DNA from: Gemmatimonadales bacterium
GTDB taxonomy: Bacteria > Gemmatimonadota > Gemmatimonadetes > Gemmatimonadales > GWC2-71-9
Assembly (NCBI GenBank): GCA_013813145.1
Contig: JACCSE010000380.1
Location: 1 to 10,063 of the forward strand
Reading direction: 5' to 3'
Length of the DNA stretch: 10,063 bases
In this document: piece by piece, positions 1 through 6,588 of the stretch
Numbering within the stretch: the stretch's first letter is position 1
Layout of the letters: each line of letters opens with the position of its first letter
Notes under the pieces: generated by a model
What the model was told of the DNA's origin: nothing
What the model saw: the letters and a program-made list of their open reading frames with translations, nothing else
Databases searched by the model: none
Position numbers and translations under genes: made by a program

Positions 1-449
1 AGGGCGAACAGCGCCGCGGTCCAGGCCACCTGATCGAACACGACCGGCTGGAACAGATTGGCCGACCGGAGAAAGAGCGGGCTCGCCAGCACCGCGAGTG
101 CCGCGAGGCCCTGTGCCCACCGGCCGCCGCCCAACTCGCGGGCGAAAAGAGCCGCGGCCACGAGCAGGGCGGTGCCGGCGAGCGCCGGCGCGAGCCGGAT
201 CGCCGGCAGGGAGTCGCCCAGGACCGCTCTGCTCGCCTCCGCCAGGAGGGCGATCCCCGGCGGGAAGTCCATCCTCCAGAGCTGGAGATGCCGCCCCATC
301 GCGAGGTACAGCAATTCGTCCCGATGAAAGCCGTACGGCGTGGTGGCATTCACCCAGAGGTGGAGCCCCAGCTTGATCCCGCCCAACGCCGCCACAGCTC
401 CGGTGGCGAACGGCTTCAGGTGTCGTCGTTCGGGGATCAGTAGGACCAT
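1..449 (-). CDS. GT39/ArnT-like membrane glycosyltransferase, N-terminal part
   Basis: Partial gene, read leftwards from ATG at 447-449 and still open at the window edge (149 codons visible). The protein opens with a short basic stretch and a first hydrophobic helix (about residues 14-34). It then shows the periplasmic-loop signature of the GT-C family related to dolichyl-phosphate-mannose mannosyltransferases: YGFHRDELLYLA at 39-50 with the acidic pair D44/E45, then GRHLQ and MDFPP at 60-64. Further helices lie at about 83-105 and 112-130. A second acidic motif, VFDQVAW, is at 137-143. In the known family such enzymes transfer a sugar from a polyprenyl-phosphate donor on the outer face of the inner membrane; donor and acceptor cannot be read here. 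It starts 13 nt after the TPR-like gene stops, so the two are probably cotranscribed. The start is plausible but its Shine-Dalgarno is weak (GGAG about 17 nt upstream). Confidence 0.82.
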   Translation of the reverse strand, partial: MVLLIPERRHLKPFATGAVAALGGIKLGLHLWVNATTPYGFHRDELLYLAMGRHLQLWRMDFPPGIALLAEASRAVLGDSLPAIRLAPALAGTALLVAAALFARELGGGRWAQGLAALAVLASPLFLRSANLFQPVVFDQVAWTAALFA

Positions 450-462
450 CGGGTCCGTGGGC

Positions 463-966
463 TCACTCCAGGTCCAGCTCGACCGGCTCCTCGGCCCTGG
501 GCCTGAGACGCTCGTGCCGCGCCAGGAGCCGGACGCAGGTGTTCCACCGCAGGATGGATTCGTCGTTCCCGGGCGGCCGCCGGGCCTCCGCCTGCTCGTA
601 CCAGCTCATCGCATCCCGCAGCCAGTGATAGGCCATCTCTCCCGCCCTCGGCGCGTCGCTTCGGAGCTGCGCCTTGGCGCACCGCTCACAGATGATCCCG
701 GCGTAGTAGGCGCGTTCGTACTCGGCACTCAGACGCGGCAGCAGCTCCTGCGCCCGGCGGGCGCCCTCGATCGGCGCCCCGGCGAACTGGTCGGTGATGG
801 AGAGCAGAAGCGTCACCAGCGCCTGCTGGTTGGCGGAGTCCACCGTCAGCACGTCGCGGCAGATGCTCTCCGCGGACGACGGGTCGTTGATGAGCCGGTA
901 CCGCTCCGCCTTGCGCAGCGCCGCGGGCACGCCTTCGGGAGAGATGGGCTTCACCTGGAAGGTCAT
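463..966 (-). CDS. Small TPR-like helical protein of unknown function
   Basis: A 167-residue protein starting at ATG 964-966, with GGGAG (976-980) nine bases upstream. It has no signal peptide or membrane helix and should be cytosolic. The sequence is strongly helical, with alternating Ala/Leu/Arg positions and repeat-like spacing. An N-terminal segment (about 10-60; AESICRDVLTVD then NQQALVTLLLSI) resembles a TPR unit. A central segment (about 76-110) has ERAYYAGIICERCAKAQL. A C-terminal segment (about 115-160) has AYHWLRDAMSWYEQAEARRP. Two Cys sit as CxxC at about 96-99, too few on their own for a confident metal site. It lies downstream of sdhB after a 103-nt hairpin-containing gap and directly upstream of the glycosyltransferase. 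TPR proteins usually act as protein-protein adaptors. A role tied to succinate dehydrogenase is only suggested by position. Confidence 0.7.
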   Translation of the reverse strand: MTFQVKPISPEGVPAALRKAERYRLINDPSSAESICRDVLTVDSANQQALVTLLLSITDQFAGAPIEGARRAQELLPRLSAEYERAYYAGIICERCAKAQLRSDAPRAGEMAYHWLRDAMSWYEQAEARRPPGNDESILRWNTCVRLLARHERLRPRAEEPVELDLE

Positions 967-994
967 GGGCCTGCGCTCCCTTTCTGAACTGCGT

Positions 995-1068
995 GAACGG
1001 TGAACGGGAAACCGGGAACGGGAGGTACACGGGAGTGAGGCACCGTTTCCCCGTTTCCCCGTTCCCCC
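995..1068 (-). repeat. G-rich imperfect inverted repeat / hairpin after sdhB
   Basis: In the spacer between sdhB and the TPR-like gene, the plus-strand arm at 1002-1022 (GAACGGGAAACCGGGAACGG) is nearly complementary to the arm at 1043-1064 (CCGTTTCCCCGTTTCCCCGT). They are separated by about 20 bases. In the transcript this would form a long, GC-rich imperfect stem beginning just after the sdhB stop codon. There is no U-run, so a classical intrinsic terminator is not shown. It could be a 3'-end stabiliser, a partial terminator that sets lower expression of downstream genes, or an intergenic repeat family. A tandem GTGAACG pair lies at 993-1006. Confidence 0.6.
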
Positions 1069-1069
1069 T

Positions 1070-1906
1070 TCACGCTTTTCCCCCCCGGCTGAACACCTTC
1101 AGCACCCGCCCCAGTGGATCGAAGAACTCGTCGACCACCCGCTCTTTCAGCGGGATGATGGCGTTGTCCGTGATGGTGATGTGCTCCGGGCACACCTGGG
1201 TGCAGCACTTGGTGATGTTGCAGTAGCCGATGCCGTGGGCCCGGCGCAGGTCCGCTACCCGGTCCTCCACGTCGAGCGGGTGCATCTCCAGTGCCGCCAC
1301 GTGCACCAGGAAGCGCGGGCCGATGAACTCTTCCTGGAGCTGATGGTCCCGGAGGACGTGACAGACGTCCTGACACAGAAAACATTCGATGCATTTGCGG
1401 AATTCCTGTACCCGGTCCACGTCCGGCTGGGTCATCCGCCAGGTGCCGTCGGCCGCATCGGGCGCGCGCGGCCGGAACGGCTTGATCCGCGTCTTCACCC
1501 GAAAGTTCCAGGAGACGTCGGTCACCAGATCTTTAACCGGCGGAAAGCTCCGCATCGGTTCTACGGTGACGGGCTTCTCCAGCGGAAGCTCGCTCAGCCG
1601 GGTCATGCACATGAGCTTCGGCATCCCGTTTACCTCGGCCGAACACGAGCCGCACTTGCCGGCCTTACAGTTCCAGCGCACCGCGAGATCGTTCGCCTGA
1701 TCGGCCTGGATCTGGTGGATGGCGTCCAGCACGACCATTCCGGGTGAGACGCTGGTCGTGTAATCGACCAGCTGCCCGCCCTCGCGGTCTCCCCGCCACA
1801 CCCGGAAGGTCGCCGTTGCGGGGGGGTCGGGCTGCCGGTGGGGAGGCTCGAGCTCCTCCGAGGCGCCGGTGTCGGCGAGGTCCGGCTTGAGGGTTTCGGT
1901 AGCCAT
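1070..1906 (-). CDS. sdhB: Succinate dehydrogenase iron-sulfur subunit
   Basis: A 278-residue Fe-S subunit that carries electrons from the flavin of SdhA to the membrane quinone site in respiratory complex II. The plant-type ferredoxin domain (about 30-135) has the [2Fe-2S] ligands C80, C85, C88 and C100 in the spacing C-x4-C-x2-C-x11-C. The C-terminal domain has C172, C175, C178 with C182, then C229, C235 and C239 followed by Pro. By alignment in mind to E. coli SdhB, C172/C175/C178/C239 hold [4Fe-4S] and C182/C229/C235 hold [3Fe-4S]. C234 is an extra Cys next to C235. An N-terminal extension of about 30 residues is Pro- and Glu-rich. ATG 1904-1906 has AGGA four bases upstream. It lies 6 nt after the sdhA stop, so translation is probably coupled. 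The type resembles the actinobacterial Sdh1 Fe-S subunit rather than the E. coli one. Confidence 0.96.
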   Translation of the reverse strand: MATETLKPDLADTGASEELEPPHRQPDPPATATFRVWRGDREGGQLVDYTTSVSPGMVVLDAIHQIQADQANDLAVRWNCKAGKCGSCSAEVNGMPKLMCMTRLSELPLEKPVTVEPMRSFPPVKDLVTDVSWNFRVKTRIKPFRPRAPDAADGTWRMTQPDVDRVQEFRKCIECFLCQDVCHVLRDHQLQEEFIGPRFLVHVAALEMHPLDVEDRVADLRRAHGIGYCNITKCCTQVCPEHITITDNAIIPLKERVVDEFFDPLGRVLKVFSRGGKA

Positions 1907-1912
1907 GGGGTC

Positions 1913-3733
1913 CTACTTCTGTTCCTCGATGATGGCCGCGAGCTCGGCGGGAAGCGGTGGGATCGGTTCGCGGGAGAGCTGCATCCGGCCGTCGCTTCCC
2001 CGTCGGACGACGATGTTGAACTTCCCCCAGGTCGGGTCCTTTTCCGGGAAGTCCTCGCGGAAGTGCCCCCCGCGGCTTTCCCGCCGCTCGATCGCCGCCC
2101 GGGTTACCGCTTCGGATATCGTGAGCAGGTTGGGCAGGTCGAGTGCCGTGTGCCAGCCGGGATTGTACTCGCGGTTTCCGGCGACCCCCACCTGGCGCGC
2201 CTGCTCCGCGAGCCGGGCGATGCCATCCAGGGCGCGCGCCATTTCGGGCTCGGTCCGCACGATTCCCACCAGCTCCTGCATCATGGTCTGCAGATCCTGC
2301 TGGACCTGGTACGGCCCCCGCCCATCGGCACCCGCGCCACGCTCGAATGGCGCCAGAGCGCAGCGGACCGCGTCCTCCACCTGCCCGGAGTCGACCGTCA
2401 CGCCGGCGTGCTCCCGGGCGAAAGCCGCCGCGAATTCGCCGGCCCGCTTACCGAACACCAGGAGATCCGACAGCGAATTGCCGCCCAGCCGGTTGGCCCC
2501 GTGGAGCCCCGCCGCGCACTCGCCGGCGGCGAAGAGGCCGGGCAGGGTGGAGCGCTGCGTGTCGCCGTCCACCCGGATCCCACCCATGACGTAGTGCGTG
2601 GTCGGTCCCACCTCCATCGGCGTGGTGGTGATGTCGATGTCGGCGAGCTGCTTGAACTGGTGGTACATGCTGGGGAGCTTCTTGATGATGTGTTCCCGGG
2701 CCTGCGGCAGCCGCCGCTTTATCCAGGCGATGTCGAGGAACACGCCGCCGTGCGGGCTGCCGCGCCCCTCGCGAACCTCGCGCAGAATGCTGCGGGCGAC
2801 GTGGTCGCGGGTCAGGAGCTCGGGAGGCCGGCGGGCGCTCTTGTCGCCCTGAGTGTAACGCCACCCTTCCTCTTCGTTGTCGGCGGTCTGGTTCCGGTAG
2901 TTCTCCGGGATGTCGTCGAACATGAAGCGCTTGCCCTGCCGGTTGAGCAGCACGCCGCCCTCACCGCGGACGCCTTCGGTGACCAGGATGCCGCGCACGC
3001 TGGGCGGCCAGATCATGCCGGTGGGATGGAACTGCACGAACTCCATGTCCTGAAGCGCCGCACCGGCTCCATAGGCGAGCGCCTGGCCGTCGCCGGTGTA
3101 TTCCCAACTGTTGCTGGTGATGGAGTAGGCCCTGCCGATCCCGCCGGTGGCCAGCACGATCGCTCTGCACCGGAAGAGACGGAACCGTCCCCGCTCGCGA
3201 TCGTACCCCAGGGCGCCGGCCACGCGGCCGCCGTCGGTGAGGAGCCGCACCAGAGTGCACTCCATGTGCACGTCGATTCCCTGGTAGACGGCATGGTCCT
3301 GGAGGGTACGGATCATCTCCAGGCCGGTCCGGTCGCCGACGTGCGCCAGCCGGGGATACTTGTGGCCCCCGAAGTTGCGCTGGAGGATGCGGCCGTCCGG
3401 GGTGCGGTCGAAGAGGGCGCCCCACGCCTCCAGCTCGCGCACCCGATCGGGGGCCTCGCGCGCGTGCAGCTCGGCCATGCGCCAGTTGTTCAGGTACTGG
3501 CCGCCGCGCATGGTGTCGGCGAAGTGCACCCGCCAACTGTCGCGATCGTCCACGTTGGCCAGCGCGGCGGCGACCCCGCCCTCTGCCATCACCGTGTGCG
3601 CCTTTCCCAACAGCGACTTGCAGACCAGTCCGACCTTGGCGCCCGCGGCGGAGGCGGCGATCGCGGCCCGGAGCCCGGCACCTCCGGCGCCGACCACGAG
3701 GACATCGTGATCGAAGGTCTGGTAGTCAGGCAT
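1913..3733 (-). CDS. sdhA: Succinate dehydrogenase flavoprotein subunit
   Basis: A 606-residue FAD subunit that oxidises succinate to fumarate. The Rossmann motif VVGAGGAGLRAA is at 13-24. The FAD-linking histidine is H46 in KAHTVMAEGGVAA. LATGGIG at 194-200 is the second dinucleotide motif, and TGDGQALAYGAGA follows at 213-225. Active-site motifs are FHPTG (235-239), TEGVRGEGG (252-260), the catalytic arginine region LLTRDHVARS with R309, and THYVMGGI with H380. ANRLGGNSLSDLLVFG at 413-428 is the conserved FAD/substrate motif. A helical C-terminal domain follows from about 450. The length is normal for the family, with the insertion EEEGWRYTQGDKSARR typical of the Sdh1 type. It starts 33 nt after sdhC at ATG 3731-3733. 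No good Shine-Dalgarno sits at this start, so coupling to sdhC translation is likely. A fumarate reductase reading is possible, but the operon and clusters favour SDH. Confidence 0.97.
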   Translation of the reverse strand: MPDYQTFDHDVLVVGAGGAGLRAAIAASAAGAKVGLVCKSLLGKAHTVMAEGGVAAALANVDDRDSWRVHFADTMRGGQYLNNWRMAELHAREAPDRVRELEAWGALFDRTPDGRILQRNFGGHKYPRLAHVGDRTGLEMIRTLQDHAVYQGIDVHMECTLVRLLTDGGRVAGALGYDRERGRFRLFRCRAIVLATGGIGRAYSITSNSWEYTGDGQALAYGAGAALQDMEFVQFHPTGMIWPPSVRGILVTEGVRGEGGVLLNRQGKRFMFDDIPENYRNQTADNEEEGWRYTQGDKSARRPPELLTRDHVARSILREVREGRGSPHGGVFLDIAWIKRRLPQAREHIIKKLPSMYHQFKQLADIDITTTPMEVGPTTHYVMGGIRVDGDTQRSTLPGLFAAGECAAGLHGANRLGGNSLSDLLVFGKRAGEFAAAFAREHAGVTVDSGQVEDAVRCALAPFERGAGADGRGPYQVQQDLQTMMQELVGIVRTEPEMARALDGIARLAEQARQVGVAGNREYNPGWHTALDLPNLLTISEAVTRAAIERRESRGGHFREDFPEKDPTWGKFNIVVRRGSDGRMQLSREPIPPLPAELAAIIEEQK

Positions 3734-3766
3734 TGGGTGGGTAGTCGACTCTTGACCCTCGACTCC
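3734..3766 (-). repeat. Short GAGTCGA direct repeats between sdhC and sdhA
   Basis: The 33-nt spacer reads on the minus strand as two copies of GAGTCGA separated by GGGTCAA, followed by a C-rich stretch. The spacer lacks a Shine-Dalgarno near the sdhA ATG. It resembles the simple repeats often found in intergenic gaps of this kind of genome; no function is evident. Confidence 0.4.
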
Positions 3767-4570
3767 TCATACAATCCTCCAATCGCTCCAAACCCCCATG
3801 GAACAGAGCCGGACGTACAGGTCCGCGAACGCGACGGAGAACAGGCTGGTCCAGGCCCACCGCATGTGCGCCCGGTTGAGGCAACTGGAGCAATCGTAGA
3901 GCCGCTTTCGGGCCGGGAAGCGGGAGAGCTGGTCGAGATAGCCGCCCACGATGTGGCGCAGCGAGTGACAGCCCAGCGTGTATCCGCCGAGCAGCGTCAC
4001 GTTGGCGAGGAGTACCAGGGTCCCGACGCCGATTCCGAAGGAGGTCGGGCCGGTGACGGGGTCGGTGAACCACATCGCCTTATAGACGTCGGTGGCCAGC
4101 AGGAAGAGGAACCCGAGCGCCACGTAGAGGAAATACCGGTGGACATTCTGCAGGATGAGGGGAAAGGCGGCTTCGCCGCGATACCGCTTCCGCGGCTCTC
4201 CCACCGCGCAGGCAGGCGGGTCGGCCCAGAACGCCTTGTAGTAGGCTCCACGATAGTAGTAACAGGTCACGCGAAAGATGCCTGGGAACGGCAGGATGAG
4301 GAGCGCGGGCGAGAACACCAGCCACGCCGGCCACCACGCCGGTCGAGGTCCGAACCAGGCGTGGGACGACGCGCCGAACAGCTCGGGCGCGTAGAACGGC
4401 GACAGGTAGGGCCCGTGGGTGTAGTGCTCACCCTGGAAGGCGGCCCAGGTCGCGTACACAATGAAGGTGGAGAGCAGGAGGAAGACGATCGCCGGCTGCA
4501 CCCACCACCGGTCGGGGCGCATCGTCGCGCCGAGGCCGCTTGGGACCACCGGGAGTTGCGCGTGCCCCAC
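3767..4570 (-). CDS. sdhC: Succinate dehydrogenase membrane subunit, Sdh1-type with Cys/His cluster region
   Basis: Single membrane subunit (267 aa from the chosen start) that anchors SdhAB and reduces quinone. Five hydrophobic helices are seen at about 23-45, 80-103, 145-168, 178-203 and 236-259. Family hallmarks are CYYYRGAYYKAFW (from C103), PPACAVGEP, LILQNVHRYF with H144, GCHSLRH with C201/H202/H206, CSSC with C227/C230, and H235 followed by RWAW. The pattern matches the mycobacterial Sdh1 membrane subunit (Rv0249c type), not separate SdhC and SdhD. For the M. smegmatis Sdh1 a membrane-embedded Rieske-type [2Fe-2S] cluster has been reported; the conserved Cys/His residues here are candidate ligands, but I cannot assign them. 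The start is GTG 4568-4570, because a perfect GGAGGT lies six bases upstream. The frame is open to a TTG at 4651, but that TTG is part of the likely -35 box. Gene order sdhC-sdhA-sdhB matches Rv0249c-Rv0248c-Rv0247c. Confidence 0.93.
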   Translation of the reverse strand: MGHAQLPVVPSGLGATMRPDRWWVQPAIVFLLLSTFIVYATWAAFQGEHYTHGPYLSPFYAPELFGASSHAWFGPRPAWWPAWLVFSPALLILPFPGIFRVTCYYYRGAYYKAFWADPPACAVGEPRKRYRGEAAFPLILQNVHRYFLYVALGFLFLLATDVYKAMWFTDPVTGPTSFGIGVGTLVLLANVTLLGGYTLGCHSLRHIVGGYLDQLSRFPARKRLYDCSSCLNRAHMRWAWTSLFSVAFADLYVRLCSMGVWSDWRIV

Positions 4571-4576
4571 TGCGGT

Positions 4577-4582
4577 ACCTCC
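4577..4582 (-). promoter_or_regulatory. Ribosome binding site deciding the sdhC start
   Basis: GGAGGT on the minus strand with a six-base spacer to GTG 4568-4570. It is the best Shine-Dalgarno in the region and shortens sdhC by 27 codons relative to the longest open frame. Confidence 0.8.
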
Positions 4583-4621
4583 GCTGCTGGGAAGGTGAAT
4601 CGTGGCGAGCGTCGTCCAGAG

Positions 4622-4651
4622 ATATTCGAGCGGGGAGTGGCGGTCTGTCAA
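4622..4651 (-). promoter_or_regulatory. Probable promoter of the sdhCAB operon
   Basis: On the minus strand there is a perfect TTGACA (4646-4651), an 18-base spacer and GAATAT (4622-4627), a weak -10 matching TATAAT at three of six positions. Transcription would begin near 4615, leaving a leader of about 45 nt before the GTG of sdhC. The perfect -35 in otherwise GC-rich DNA and its place in a divergent gap support it; the -10 is the weak part. Confidence 0.5.
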
Positions 4652-4691
4652 TGCTGGCGCGCCTCTTGCCCTTCAGCCTGGACCCCACATC

Positions 4692-4696
4692 AGGTG
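4692..4696 (+). promoter_or_regulatory. Ribosome binding site of the divergent lipoprotein gene
   Basis: AGGTG seven bases before ATG 4704-4706. It supports this start over the longer open frame beginning near 4602, which would place 34 non-signal residues ahead of the lipoprotein signal and overlap the sdh promoter. Confidence 0.55.
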
Positions 4697-4703
4697 TCGC
4701 CAG

Positions 4704-5327
4704 ATGCTCTGGAACGGCGCAACCCTGCTCGCAATCTGCGGCATGCTGGCGCTTTCGGCATGCGCCTCGAAGTACGCGCAGCGTCCTGCGCGGCTCGACC
4801 TTCAGCCGTACGGGCACGTGGCGCTGGTCGCGTTCACCTCGGAGAACGAGCGCGGAGGGCTGAGCGCGCTGGCCACCCAGCGCTTCGCCGAGGCGGTGCT
4901 GGAGAGTCAGACGGGATTCGAGCTGGTCGAGCTCGGCGGCTCGGACCCGGCCCTGAAGGATCTGCCCGCGCGCACCGATCCGGTCGTGCTCGCCCAGGCG
5001 CTCGGTGAGAAGAAGAATCTACCGGCGGTGTTCGTGGGACATCTGAAGGTGTCGGGCGTCAAGCCGCGTGCCCGGATCAGTGCCGGTGACATGAACCTGC
5101 GCGCCGCGGTATCTGCCGAGCTCACCGTGCGGCTCCTGTCCACCCGGACCGGCGGCACGCTGTGGCGGTCCAGCTCGGTCGCGGACGGCACCGTGGGCAA
5201 GGTCGGGCTCGCCGGCGGACTGCCCTCGATCGCGGTTCGAGACGCGGAAACGGCCTACGGCAAGATGCTCCACGCCATGGTGGCGGACGTGACGCGCGAT
5301 CTACGGCCCACTTGGGTGAAGCAGTAA
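4704..5327 (+). CDS. Predicted lipoprotein of unknown function
   Basis: A 207-residue protein with a short lipoprotein signal: a hydrophobic helix at about 5-19 and the lipobox L17-S18-A19-C20, so it should be lipidated at C20 and membrane-anchored. The mature part begins with a polar linker, then a strand-helix pattern: HVALVAFTSENERGG (38-52), LATQRFAEAVLESQTGFELVEL (56-77), VVLAQALGEKKNLPAVFVGHL (84-104), AAVSAELTVRLLSTRTGGTLWRSS (124-147) and a C-terminal helix with AYGKMLHAMVADVTRDL. This alternation, and the expected TGGTLW strand turn, recalls the CsgG/LpoB/TolB-N type of periplasmic domain, but this is a fold impression only. It is the only plus-strand gene. It shares a 133-nt divergent gap with sdhC and ends 10 nt before the convergent aminotransferase gene. 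No function is assigned. Confidence 0.82.
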   Translation: MLWNGATLLAICGMLALSACASKYAQRPARLDLQPYGHVALVAFTSENERGGLSALATQRFAEAVLESQTGFELVELGGSDPALKDLPARTDPVVLAQALGEKKNLPAVFVGHLKVSGVKPRARISAGDMNLRAAVSAELTVRLLSTRTGGTLWRSSSVADGTVGKVGLAGGLPSIAVRDAETAYGKMLHAMVADVTRDLRPTWVKQ

Positions 5328-5337
5328 CCTCCCGGCG

Positions 5338-6588
5338 CTAATGCGCGACCGGCTCCGCCGGCCGTTGAGCCGGCAGGCGGCTCAGTACCACCCGCAACGC
5401 CTCGATGAGGCGATCCATGTGCTCCGCGCCGATCACGGTGGATAGCGTGCCGACACCCCGGGGATCGATGAGGATGCCCTCGCAGTACAACCCCAGAAAA
5501 ATCCGGTGTCGCAGGGCCGGGTCCGCTGGGCTCGGATGGATCGCGAACAGCGAGCCGAGCCCGGTGACTCGGGCGGTGGCCGGCGATTCGTCGAGCGTTT
5601 CCCGGAGCCGTGTCCGCAGCGACTCGCCGTTTCGATTGAGCCCGGCGATCGCCTCACGCGTGAGCAACTCGAGCGCGGCCTCCCCCGCCGCCAGGCTCAT
5701 CGGGTTGGCGTTGTAGCTCCCCGGGTGCGGGATCACCGGCGACCCACGGGACGGATCGAAGAGCTCCATCACGTCCTTCCTCCCGCCGAACGCGCCCAGC
5801 GGGAACCCGCCGCCGATCAGCTTTCCCAAGACGGTCAGGTCCGGTGTCACGCCGAAGTGCTCCTGTGCCCCGCCCCACGCGATCCGGAAGCTCACCACCT
5901 CGTCGAACACCAGCAGAATCCCGAGCCTGCTCGTCACCTCGCGGAGCCGGCGCAGGTACTCCGGAGACGCGGGGATCATCCCGGCCGATCCCTGTACCGG
6001 CTCCACCAGCACGGCCGCGAGCTCCCCGGCACGCTCTTCGATCCGGCGCACGGCGGCCTCGGCGTCGCCGAAGGGCAGCACGATCGCATCCGGGTGTTCG
6101 GGAGACATCGTCTCAGCCAGGGTTCCGTGGTACGCACCTTTCGCCCAGGCGATCAGCCGCCGCCCGGTGAAGGCGCGGGCGGCGCGGATGGCGTTGAGCG
6201 ACGCTTCGGTCCCGGAGTTGGTGAACCGGACCAGCTCGATCGAGGGCACCCGCTCGCACAGCAGCCGCGCCAGCCTGAGCTGCGGCTCGGTCGGGCCGGG
6301 GAAGCAGGTGCCGGCCTCGAGCTGCCGGCGCACCGCCGCGGCGATCGCCGGGTGGCAATAGCCGTGTACCAACGAGGAATGATTGCCGGTGAAGTCGAGG
6401 AGCCCGTTGCCGTCCAGGTCGACCACCCGGCACCCTTCGCCCCGGGTGAAGAGTGCGGGATAGGGTTGGTAGAAGAGCGTACTGCGGGAATCGCCGCCGG
6501 GGAGATAGCGGCGCGCCTCCTCGAAGCAACGGGCGGAGGCTGGAGTGCGCCGGCGGTACTCCTGCTCCTCGGGTGAGGTCGCGGTCAC
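5338..6588 (-). CDS. Class III aminotransferase, glutamate-1-semialdehyde-aminomutase-like
   Basis: A 416-residue fold-type I PLP enzyme of the class III group, close in style to proteins annotated as glutamate-1-semialdehyde 2,1-aminomutase or aspartate aminotransferase family. The N-terminal segment has YLPGGDSRSTLF (28-39) and GEGCRVVDLDGNGLLDFTGN (50-69). FTNSGTEASLNAIRAAR (122-138) carries the PLP-phosphate motif S125-G126-T127. GAYHGTLAE follows at 151-159, VLVEPVQGSAGMIP at 193-206, and VFDEVVSFR with cofactor-ring Asp D229. The Schiff-base lysine is K256 in LGKLIGGGFPLGAFGG. SYNANPMSLAAG is at 291-302. It starts at GTG 6586-6588, overlapping the preceding stop as GTGA, so it is translated with the upstream PLP synthase. 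True GSA aminomutase (hemL, tetrapyrrole synthesis) is unlikely from context; amino transfer on the product of its partner is the better guess. Substrate unknown. Confidence 0.9.
   Translation of the reverse strand: MTATSPEEQEYRRRTPASARCFEEARRYLPGGDSRSTLFYQPYPALFTRGEGCRVVDLDGNGLLDFTGNHSSLVHGYCHPAIAAAVRRQLEAGTCFPGPTEPQLRLARLLCERVPSIELVRFTNSGTEASLNAIRAARAFTGRRLIAWAKGAYHGTLAETMSPEHPDAIVLPFGDAEAAVRRIEERAGELAAVLVEPVQGSAGMIPASPEYLRRLREVTSRLGILLVFDEVVSFRIAWGGAQEHFGVTPDLTVLGKLIGGGFPLGAFGGRKDVMELFDPSRGSPVIPHPGSYNANPMSLAAGEAALELLTREAIAGLNRNGESLRTRLRETLDESPATARVTGLGSLFAIHPSPADPALRHRIFLGLYCEGILIDPRGVGTLSTVIGAEHMDRLIEALRVVLSRLPAQRPAEPVAH
5349..5373 (+). terminator. Possible stem-loop after the lipoprotein gene
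   Basis: CCGGCTC (5349-5355) and GAGCCGG (5367-5373) form a 7-bp stem with an 11-base loop, 22 nt past the lipoprotein stop. It lies inside the end of the convergent aminotransferase gene and is not followed by a T-run, so termination is only possible, not shown. Confidence 0.2.

Noticed and set aside
58..376. Plus-strand small frames at the left edge
   Set aside because: They are opposite the glycosyltransferase frame, which has recognisable family motifs; these are Arg/Pro/Ala-rich shadows.
995..1068. CRISPR-like or tandem repeat array
   Set aside because: Only two imperfect, inverted arms and one 7-bp tandem pair; no regular repeat-spacer pattern.
4602..4703. Upstream extension of the lipoprotein gene
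   Set aside because: It would put 34 residues before a clean lipoprotein signal and overlap the sdh promoter; AGGTG precedes the ATG at 4704.
1838..5008. Very long plus-strand open frame opposite sdhA and sdhC
   Set aside because: It is antisense to two clearly identified genes, is rich in Arg, Pro, Gly and His with no domain, and also runs into the lipoprotein gene out of frame. Stop-free antisense frames are expected at this GC content.
5506..6576. Plus-strand open frame opposite the aminotransferase gene
   Set aside because: Low-complexity antisense shadow of a gene with intact PLP motifs.
5338..6588. Assignment as hemL
   Set aside because: The fold fits, but no tetrapyrrole genes are nearby and the gene is coupled to a cysteate synthase-like enzyme, so the symbol is not justified.
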